Assembly (NCBI GenBank): GCA_964030475.1
Contig: CAXIPT010000003.1
Span: 7,392,453-7,456,452 of the forward strand
Direction of reading: 5' to 3'
DNA: 64,000 bases
From: Tethya wilhelma
Taxonomy: Eukaryota > Porifera > Demospongiae > Tethyida > Tethyidae
Shown: piece after piece, positions 1 to 64,000 of the stretch
Position numbering within the stretch: the stretch's first letter is position 1
Layout: each line of letters opens with the position of its first letter
Translations under genes and position numbers: made by a program
Notes under the pieces: generated by a model
The model's database searches: none
Told to the model about the DNA's origin: nothing
The model's input: the letters and a program-made list of their open reading frames with translations, nothing else

Positions 1-2
1 TA

Positions 3-1373
3 GCCAACACAGGTCCACATGTGACAGACATCCCATTGGATTCAAAAGATGCTGTTGCTAGCATTAATGCCATTCTAAGTAACTTGACAGCTACTAGAAA
101 ATGTGTTTTCTTTGATGTTGACAGCAGTGGCAAAAACCCCAATGCAATAAAAACCATTACCAACATGATTATCACTGCCAAATTTAATCGCTGGATAGTC
201 ATCATATCGGAATCTAGTGGTGGAAATTTCTTAATGGCAACCTCCACAGAATTCAAATACGCAATGAGTGATTATCGTCGTGAAACACAGGGTGCAGCAA
301 TAATTAGAATGAAGGACTTTAACGACACTGAAGCTGCAGAGTTTATTTCATGCTTTAAAGTTATTTCCAGTAAGCAACACTTACGAAACCCACTACTCCT
401 ATCCTATTATAAAAATCCATATGGTTGTAAGGAAAGCGATATAGAAGAAAGAGGTGACCAAAATGTGAGCTTGCTTTTGCATCTGGTTACAAACGAATGC
501 ATTGAAGTTTTGAGGAAATGCAACAGCATAGAAACATCGCTAAGGAAAAGTGTTCCTTTTTTAGCTCGTGCCCAGCGAGGTGATGTTCTGTCTCAAAGAG
601 AATATGATGAATATCGTCTAACATATGTTGCTCTTGAAAATCTTACAGTTGCCGAAAAAACTATCAATGGTTATGAGATAAGCACACACTTCCCTGAATT
701 ATATCCTTTCTTTATACAGTATATACACAATGAATTGGAATTAGAATATCCATTAATGATTTCAACACTCCTTGATGATCCCATAGTGAGAGGCATTTTT
801 TATGAAACAGAGTTGCTCAAAACATTATCGAGTATACAAGTTTCTGCAGTAAATCATGATGAAAATGAGCCAAAAGAATTCTCTTTTAAAGTTCAGAATG
901 CTTTATTTCAAGAACCCAATGCAAAAGTGATTGGACAAATTTTTCACCTACGTTGTCGTCATCCAGCAATTGATGCTGTATGTTATGCCACAGACACTAG
1001 TAATAAGCTTTACCTTTTGCTAATACAGGTTTCCATCTGTGAATATAAACATCACACTGCTAAGGCAATTAAAATCACTGAAATGGCACCACCCATTGAA
1101 GGTGGAGAGGGAAGTATTGCCAAATACTATATGTCACTTCATGAAGGAATCAAGAGTGACAATCAAGTGATTTTCGTCTATATGTCACCACAAGATCTGT
1201 ACAATTCCAACAATTGTAAAAACCTTAAAGCCGCTGGGTATTTTCTTAGTGAGACATCAGATTGTGACAGTCGAAGTGGTAAGAGTATGCCCAAATTTTG
1301 GTATGGACTTATTACAGCTTCTACTGCTTCGGCAAATGAAATCCTTAGAGTATACAACACTGCACTTTTCTAG
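3..1373 (+). CDS. 3' part of a CR-type (Crinkler/RHS-like) NTPase-nuclease-like protein, partial at the left edge
   Basis: The frame is open from the first complete codon (position 3), before any ATG, so the gene starts outside the window; 456 codons are visible to the TAG at 1371-1373. Near the start, a hydrophobic strand ending in acidic residues (KCVFFDVDSSGK) and a second strand (NRWIVIISESSGGN) look like the Walker B and sensor strands of a P-loop NTPase whose Walker A lies upstream. A DFNDTEAAEFI segment resembles the helix that follows in STAND/CR NTPases. The C-terminal third has an E...D...Q pattern (IFYETELL, then HPAIDAVCYA, then LYLLLIQVSICEYK) like restriction-nuclease-type folds of Crinkler/RHS effectors. 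No signal peptide or membrane span is seen. It runs convergently into ATR. The family assignment is inferred from motif order; an unrelated STAND-type protein is possible. Confidence 0.45.
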   Translation, partial: ANTGPHVTDIPLDSKDAVASINAILSNLTATRKCVFFDVDSSGKNPNAIKTITNMIITAKFNRWIVIISESSGGNFLMATSTEFKYAMSDYRRETQGAAIIRMKDFNDTEAAEFISCFKVISSKQHLRNPLLLSYYKNPYGCKESDIEERGDQNVSLLLHLVTNECIEVLRKCNSIETSLRKSVPFLARAQRGDVLSQREYDEYRLTYVALENLTVAEKTINGYEISTHFPELYPFFIQYIHNELELEYPLMISTLLDDPIVRGIFYETELLKTLSSIQVSAVNHDENEPKEFSFKVQNALFQEPNAKVIGQIFHLRCRHPAIDAVCYATDTSNKLYLLLIQVSICEYKHHTAKAIKITEMAPPIEGGEGSIAKYYMSLHEGIKSDNQVIFVYMSPQDLYNSNNCKNLKAAGYFLSETSDCDSRSGKSMPKFWYGLITASTASANEILRVYNTALF

Positions 1374-1954
1374 TAGTTATAAAATAATTATAACATGTAT
1401 ACATTGAATATAAACTTTGTTAGTATGTAGATAATAATGATTATTAAAAAAAAAAAAAATCCTTCGGTAATTTTTCAGGGTACCATTCACCTATCTGCTG
1501 TTCAAAAATTTAATGGTATAACCAAAGAAAATTCTGTATGAGACTAGTTAGGATTTCTAGTGAGATGATACCTACCCAAGAGTTATTGCATTTAAAAAGC
1601 CTCTATAACTTAATAATTTTGTTTGTTATTTACTCACTAACACTCCCTCCAACTTAATTATAGAGCTTCACCACATAGTATAAGGGTATAGTTAGCATTC
1701 AAAGGTAATTTGTAGTTAATTAACAATAATGAACAAAAAAAAAAACATTAATTTTTTGGGAAGTTTATGCTTGGGTGAACCATACCTTTCTTTTCTCCAA
1801 AATTGAAGTTTATTGAGGGATGTTTGTTATCCCAAAAATAATAATAATTATAATAATTTTATTGGATAATAATCATACTAATCATTATAGTTAATATTGC
1901 AGTACTAATGACAGTAATGACTAATATATGATATCGAGGTATATAATGTGAGTG
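1374..1954. other. Convergent 3' intergenic region with a polyadenylation signal for ATR
   Basis: This is the gap between two convergent genes. It is AT-rich with A-runs at 1445-1459 and 1736-1743. On the minus strand AATAAA lies at 1863-1858, 92 nt past the ATR stop codon, a good distance for a polyadenylation signal. No canonical AATAAA is seen just after the plus-strand gene. No other feature is seen. Confidence 0.5.
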
Positions 1955-55146
<53,192 letters not shown>

Positions 55147-56588
55147 CTAAACAAATGAATGATAATGAATGAATAAATCAAATTGAATGATAAATATATT
55201 GAAATTAAATAGCAACAAATACAAAACCTAGCAAATTAAATAGAAATAAATAGAAAACACTTTTTTTTCTGTCAGAAAGAATATATACTAAGCCTCACGT
55301 GCATAGTTATATACGCAATCATGTCAGCAGTATACTATGCATAATGGTGGCACTTTATAGCTAGGATTTCTGAGTCTGCACATGTGTAAAGCAAGCTTAC
55401 TGCAAGCAGCAAGTTTATATGACACTGTGTGTCATCTTGGACTTTACCAGCAGGTTTGAAAAATTATAATACCATGGATTTTTGCCTAGCATGGTTGATT
55501 TCATGAGAAATGCCGCTCTGGTAACAATATACAGTGTGTTTGTCTGTTGCTCTGCCCCTAGTATTGGCATATTCAAAGAGATGAACAAAAACAAGCCTGA
55601 ACACCAGTTTATCTTTTTAAGTTTATTCAAAAGTTGAAAAATGGCAGGAATGGAAAATTTATAGCTTGAACCCCATATTACTGCTTTATAATAGACAAAG
55701 CAAATTATGTTCAAAATGAATATCATAGTAATATAGAGGAGGTACATCTTTCAGAAGAAATTTTCAAATTTCTTGGAGAAATAAGAAGCCTTATTGCAGA
55801 TACTTGGCAGAACCATGACAGATGTGTTTACTCCAATAAGGAGTGTTAATAGGTCATAAGTAAGTGAGACACATGTCAAGGTTAACTAAACCAGGAAACA
55901 ACATACCTTAGATCAGGAAATTTTCATGAGTGGCAAAAATTAAACATGCAAAAATTTAAAAAGTATGGGCATCTTTACTGAATCGGTCAAAGTGGTGAAA
56001 ATTAAACAAGCAAAAATTTCCCGATCTACGGTAGATCATCTAATGGAACTGTCAGTATTGAGTGTAACTCATCAATTTCCAGGAAAACAAGTTATATTAA
56101 GTATCAGACAATAACTAAACTCTACATACTGATACATCACAAACTTCTGTACCCTGAAATGTAACACATAGCACAATGATAATTGCTCACGAAACTAATT
56201 CTGCTACAAAGCTAGTATGCAGATGGCCAAGACAAAATTTACATAACATACAATAATTCTTAATCACCATGATGGTGCCATGCACCTTTGACACTAGCAG
56301 CTACAAAGTAGCATACATGCTTTACTTACTTCAAAGACTGCTCACCAAAGGCACGTGAAGCACTAGCAAACTGACACATACACATGCAAATCCTCTTAGC
56401 TATAATAGTTACTATAATAGTAAGGTTTTGTGACAAAAACGAAAATGCAATGTCTCAAAATACCATCAACAGCACCACTTGAGCATATAAAAACACGTAC
56501 ATGTACTGTGATGCTTATATGTCCACAAACTGCTGTGCATAGAGTATCATCATATAATACGTGACTGTGCATTGGAATCAAGTGAGAC
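55147..56588. other. Upstream of the last visible ATR exon; no ATR exon found
   Basis: The next upstream ATR exon is not recognisable here. A small MITE-like repeat (ccttagatcaggaaatttt and its inverse aaatttcccgatctacgg) lies at 55912-56033. Short frames have no homology or splice support. Confidence 0.4.
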
Positions 56589-58948
<2,360 letters not shown>

Positions 58949-59738
58949 ACAGAGATTTAGATAGTGACTCATGCAGAGATATAATTTAAAACTCTATAAA
59001 ATATTATAAGAGCTTATTGTATAGCTAGTATAGAGTGATGTATGTGTCGTTATATTAACTGTTTGTTTACCAAGGACTATATAAATGACTATAGTGGCAA
59101 AAAACTACTCGAAACTATAATAAATGTTGTATGTGACACTCAAGTGATTTTGTTATCAATCAAGTTTATGTGGTCACAAATTTCTAAAAAAATTCATCAC
59201 AATATAATATATGCATACTGATACTTTACGGGTTCTTAGTAATCCACAAATAAATAAGTAACAGTTAGCACAATTTGATAATTGGATTCAATTCAAACTA
59301 ATTGCTATGTACTTAGTAGTTATTATACACTTGATTCCACTTTACAGTACATGTATATAAACAGGCCCAGCCACGGCAGGAGTCAACAACAATTGACACT
59401 AGAATGTAAGAAACACATTGCAATGCTATGGCGGCACGTATCTGCTATAGCTAGCATGTATGCATTCAAGTGATGATACAACAGTAAGGTTTGGCTGGCT
59501 TCAAAGGCTGCTTGCCAAAGGCATATGAAGCACCTAAACTTTTTGCACAACGACACGTGAATTATCACTAGCTAGTTGCATGCTCGGAGATTTGGTGGCG
59601 ATAACAACAATGCATTGTCTCATAATGCTGTGAAAAACTTAACTTGATACGGTATATAAACACACACACTTAATACAGACTGTTTTATATGTAGGATAAT
59701 ACCTGTCAGGGTCATTTTGCACAGCAAAAGAGTGAAAC
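58949..59738. other. Intergenic region between the SRCR and cyclase genes
   Basis: It contains the SRCR gene polyadenylation signal at 59119-59124 and the promoter region of the next gene; nothing else is clear. Part of it (around 59490-59540, ggctgcttgccaaaggcata) resembles sequence at 56335-56360, ahead of the SRCR gene, so the tandem duplication included upstream sequence. Confidence 0.5.
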
Positions 59739-62700
59739 ATGAAGCACAGTAGCAGAATGCTACTGCTATCTACAATTGTCACCATTATGACAGTTTTTAT
59801 TGCTATTGCAAGCTCTGTGTCGCCAACAGATACTGCAGAAGATCTGGAGGAAATCCCGAGTTTTAATCAATACCACAATTTCAGTATAATGGATATAGCC
59901 TCAGACGACAGATCATTTAGGAGGCAGACTGAAAATGAAAGAGTAGGAAGGACAATTTGTCCACCAACAAATCTTGTTCCTCCGTTCAAACAACAAATGA
60001 TTCATATTGGAGTCGCAGGAACTCACGTTGATCCTGTGATATCAACACTCAGTCTACAAAAGCGATTTCAATTACCTCCACGTGGAAACAATGGAAGTAC
60101 CTGCAATCCCAATTTAGCTGGATATCTACCACCTATCCCAGGTATGTTGCATAGCTTAGTAACTTTCAACGCATATATGTATACACACACACATACACAC
60201 ACACACACACACACTTGTGCACACACATGCACACACACAATTTTGACAGAGTATTATCTTACAATTTTGAGTCATCTTCAGATGGTGAATAACAACCCTG
60301 ACATCTTACCTTACCATCTTCTCTGTGTTCTATCTGACACTTCTCCAAGTCCACCAAACATCTTGGACAGAGCATACAATAGTTTTGTGGATGGAAACAC
60401 AGTGCCAGTAATCATTGATGCATTGAACAGCCAAGTTTCTCATTTATTACATGGCTTCCTGCTACCATTTTCAATTCCCATTGTCCAGTTCGAACTCTTT
60501 CATTTGCTTGAAAAAATTGAGCCACATTTCTTAGCAGAAGTGATAGTAGAACCATCTAAGCGGCTGGATGAGTTTGGCAAAGAACACAATCATGATTTGC
60601 TCTCTACTTTGGCTGTAGAGTATCTATTTTCAGTTGGGCCAGAGTACATCTCAGAGTATCAAGTAATTGACGGCCTTGCAAAAAAGTTCAGATGGACTCG
60701 TATTGGAATAGTCATAGCATCTGAATCAGAATGGGAAAGCTTTAAAGCTCAAGGAGAATACACTGAGTGAGTCATAACCATAGCTCCAAAAATTTTTCTA
60801 AATCTTTCATACACACACCCACACATCAAATTTTTGCAGGTACATTTTTGTGCATTACTATCAATCAGATCCTTTGAAGACATTTCGGGTTTTTGTACAA
60901 AATGAAGTCAACGTAATAGTTTATCATGGCACACCACACATGTATCTAAATCTACTGAATGATGCAAGAAAATTTGAGTTTGTAGGTCCAAGGTAAGATA
61001 ATGATACATAGAGTTTTGATGTGCAGTCCAGACTAACACTAAACACTTGTTACCAATACCCATGTAGCTATGTGTGGATATTTCCCTATTACAACGTGGC
61101 ATTCCCGGACGAATATGTTGATATTTGGTGCAATTACACACAAGAAGAGATATATGACATTAAAAATGCCCTTCGTGGAACTCTGATGCTTGGACTCACT
61201 AGAGGAATTGGAAATAGCTATCCAACATTTCTGGAAAGATTTCTAGACTACACTTCAGAAAAATCACATTTTCCATATGGTGACTTTACACGTTTTCTTG
61301 AAACTATCTACATTGAGGATGGAGTTGGAATTATTGTAAGTGCTTTAGAGGAAGTCATACAAGAGAAGTCTTTTACTGCAAATGTGTCACGAACAGAAGT
61401 TAACATCACCAAGGGTGACCGCAATCTAGTGGCAAAGAAGCTCTCTAAATCCAACTACACAGGGAACACTGGTAGAATCAGGTTTACTAATACAGGGAAG
61501 AGAAAAGTATCATTCTTTGACATACGCAACTATGTGCCAATAAACAATAGCAATTTCACTGTCAATACTTCATACACTGAAGACCCATGGGTCATCCAGA
61601 CAAGAGGCTGTGTAGAATTTTCTGAAGATGGTTCAATAAAATTGATGTACTTTGATGAGAATGGACAAGAAGTTGATACCCCAACAATCATATTTCCAGA
61701 TGGAACTACTAGTATTCCTCCTGATAGATTTCCTCGCTTTTATCGAAGAAGTAAGATCATTGAGTTTATGACTATTTTTAGCATCCACATAATATTATTA
61801 TATACTAGAAGAATGCAAGGCATTGTGGGGCGAGCCTGAGCGAGCGCAGCTTTTTGCATGAATTGTACAGCGAGTCTCAGTGTATGGAGAATATTAATTT
61901 TGTCAGAATGCCAAATTATGGTCTGGCTGTCAGTGTGAGTACAAAACTGACAGTGTTCAAATGACTGTGGTGTGAACGTCAAAAGTTAGTTTACACGAAG
62001 AATTGCTAATGAGATGTAAAGTCTACGGTTATTTTCGAACTTGGTATCTCTTACCCTCTGACACTGCAAGCCTGGCATCACCGTTTTTCTCCTTGCAGTT
62101 TCTGCCTATCTTTCTTTTGGGCGCTGCTGTTAAACAGTTTCTGTGCCTTTCTCTCATAAGATATGCTTAGCGACTGTCTAAGTCTCACAACCTCTAGCTA
62201 TTAGCAGAACTATTTCTCAACTGTTCTGCTCTAGCTGCCTCTGTCTGATCTGATTTCTCGATCGACTGTCTCAAAAACACGTGCACACTATAAACTTATG
62301 CGCATGCGTTAGTAATTCTAGTATTAGCATGGTACATGGTACGGGTCGATAATTATGTTAGCTAGAATTAGCCTACGTGAGCACACAAGACCCAACGATG
62401 ACAGACAGACAGACGGTCCCGACGTACAACTCGCTATCTGGGGCTCGCTCAGGCTCGCCCCAACTATGATTTGCAGAAACACACCCCATATTCAGTCTTC
62501 GCAAAAATATAATTTTGGTACACCATTACTTGCTTCCATGAATTCACATCATATAACTGCACTGAGCTACACACAGAGAATTTGTACTGTTGCAATATTC
62601 TAATATTATTTGTGCCTATTATAATGCAGATACAAAACAGGTCATATTGACCACAGTAGGAAGTATTTCCATTTTCCTTCTGACAATCATTATCTACATC

Positions 62701-64000
62701 ACGTACATCTACTACGAGGACAGAAAAGCCATTCTATACAACAGCAACTGGATCTATGGAGAAGATGACATTGACTATGTGGATGGTACGTTGATTAGAA
62801 CCAGTGCAAATTGTATATAAGAATGGTAATTTATGTTAATAATTATACTGAATGTATGTTTATTAGGGGATTATGGTATTCAAGGACGTCTTGGCAAACT
62901 GAAGCTGCTTCTATTGTTACCTGGAGCGGCAAAAAAGTTCAATATAAAGTTGGATGTGGGAAGACTGTATGTTCTTATATAGTGAGAATTGGAAGCATCA
63001 CAATCAAATAATGGTACATTAATGAATTTTGCAGGCGCCAAGATGGAAGCTTTGCACAGATTTTAAGAACTAAGTTTAATGAGAGTCAACTTACAGCTAA
63101 AGTATACAAAGAAGTCAGCCAAATGAGGTTAGCACATACATAATACTTATAATACATGCATGGCTACGAGTGTGTGTGTCCATGTGTCTGTGACTCAAAA
63201 ATTTAAATCAGATTTACATTATATCCCAATTACAGAGAATTAAATCACAGCAATGTGTGCAAATTTTATGGTTGTATTCTTGACGGACCAGTATCAGCAC
63301 TGCTCTATGAATTCTGTGCACGAGGCAGCCTTGAAGATCTTCTCAACTCTTCCTCTCGTAGTGATCTGGACTGGGTCTTTCGACTTTCCTTTGCTCTGGA
63401 TGCTGCTGAAGGAATGGCCTACTTACATTCAAAGAAACTGATCCACGGCCGATTGAGTGCTAAAACTTGTGCAATTGATATTGAGTGGAAACTAAAAATT
63501 CAAGGTATCTATTAGCTAACAAATGACTCACTAGTTAGAGACACATCAACTCATGCACCATAAGAATTAACTTGCAGCAATTTTCCGATCAATTTTTTAA
63601 AAATATAGACTATGGTCTGGAGTCTCTTCGATCTGAGATTGATTCTGAGAACATGGTACGATGCAACACTGCATAATATTATAAATCACTAACACAAAAC
63701 ATATACAGTATACTTATAATGATAAGTTTGCAGCCTAAGTTTTCCTGAGTCCAGTGATGAGGTCTCTCTTCTCCTTCTTGTGACCTCATGCACACATTAA
63801 ACACTTACTACCGGAAAAGTGTATTATATTATTGTAACAATACAGTATACAAATCTTTCTATGAAATGAAGGGTTGTCAGAGAAGCATACGAGCAACAAG
63901 TTTGAGGATTGCACCAGAGATTCGCAGGCTTGGTGGTAAACTCTCACCAGATGCAGACATCTACAACTATGGATTCATCCTTCAACAGTTGACTTCTTTG
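59739..64000 (+). CDS. Receptor guanylyl cyclase-type protein: ligand-binding ectodomain, membrane span and pseudokinase; 3' end outside the window
   Basis: Ten exons give 850 residues in one frame: 59739-60141, 60250-60766, 60840-60992, 61068-61750, 62630-62785, 62867-62966, 63035-63127, 63236-63504, 63609-63655 and 63872 to the edge. A signal peptide is followed by the module shared with the SRCR gene (TICPPTNLVPPFKQQMIHIG), then an ANF-receptor-type periplasmic-binding fold (FRWTRIGIVIASESEWESFK, VNVIVYHGTPHMYLNLLNDA, GTLMLGLTRGIGNSYPTFLE). One span (SISIFLLTIIIYITYIYY) leads to a kinase-homology domain. ARGSLEDLL, GMAYLHSKKLIHGRLSAKTC, KIQDYGLESL and IAPEIRRLGG...ADIYNYGFILQQL are typical of membrane guanylyl cyclases. 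The catalytic-loop HRD is HGR, so it is a pseudokinase. The cyclase domain itself would lie beyond 64000 and is inferred. A MITE lies in the intron 61751-62629. Confidence 0.88.
60181..60238. repeat. (CA)n-rich microsatellite inside intron 1 of the cyclase gene
   Basis: An imperfect CA repeat lies 40 bp after the exon 1 donor. The intron is open in frame (Thr-His repeats), so intron retention would not stop translation at once. Confidence 0.9.
61823..62463. mobile_element. GGGGCGAGC-ended MITE, copy 2
   Basis: Left end gtggggcgagcctgagcgag and right end ctcgctcaggctcgcccc are inverted. 640 bp, no ORF, in a cyclase-gene intron. Sister copy at 46297-46945. Confidence 0.75.

Noticed and set aside
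55415..55747. Minus-strand 110-codon hydrophobic frame as a further ATR exon
   Set aside because: Too long for the exon pattern here, AT-driven hydrophobicity, and no ATR similarity.
60142..60249. Continuous ORF through the CA repeat of the cyclase gene
   Set aside because: The Thr-His repeat is translated microsatellite; clear GT and AG sites give a phase-compatible intron that removes it.

Overview
The window is eukaryotic (metazoan) nuclear DNA. It is AT-rich, has split genes with GT-AG introns (many under 100 bp), many CA microsatellites and dense short inverted-repeat elements. The gene content suggests a sponge (Porifera, probably a demosponge): a Pmp-repeat/multi-membrane-pass surface protein, an SRCR receptor with a PPxY tail, a receptor guanylyl cyclase, an astacin, an N-terminal-type 2A peptide and a Penelope-like GIY-YIG fragment. 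The species cannot be named from sequence alone. The backbone of the window is one minus-strand gene, the checkpoint kinase ATR. I could join 46 exons from 55146 down to the stop codon at 1955. They keep one open frame of 1258 codons, from the middle of the helical-repeat region through the FAT, PIKK kinase and FATC domains. The 5' half of ATR is not visible and must lie beyond the right edge, so the SRCR and cyclase genes at 56.6-64 kb may also sit inside an ATR intron. Four large ATR introns host complete foreign genes: an intronless 754-aa gene with Gln/Pro/Gly repeats (10.9-13.2 kb, plus strand); an intronless 1731-aa Pmp-repeat membrane protein and an intronless methyltransferase (18.4-23.6 and 26.5-27.3 kb, minus strand); a LINE relic, an aldo-keto reductase and a 7TM receptor (38-45 kb); and an astacin metalloprotease followed by a Penelope-like fragment (50.7-53.7 kb). 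Within ATR a three-exon cassette is present twice (5.66-6.11 and 9.17-9.63 kb). The two copies flank a 3 kb insert holding a two-exon gene ending in a canonical 2A peptide and a retroelement remnant on the other strand. The copies differ almost only at synonymous sites and cannot both be spliced in without a frameshift, so they look like alternative, mutually exclusive exons. Left edge: the 3' part of a CR-type (Crinkler/RHS-like) NTPase-nuclease-like gene, convergent with ATR. Right edge: an SRCR receptor and a receptor guanylyl cyclase, two plus-strand genes with a homologous first exon, a clear case of exon shuffling after tandem duplication. Several transposable-element families fill the introns: a hairpin-ended element with 12-bp target duplications, a long inverted-arm repeat in five copies, a Tc1/mariner-type MITE with a perfect terminal repeat, and TACCGTATA-ended and GGGGCGAGC-ended MITEs.
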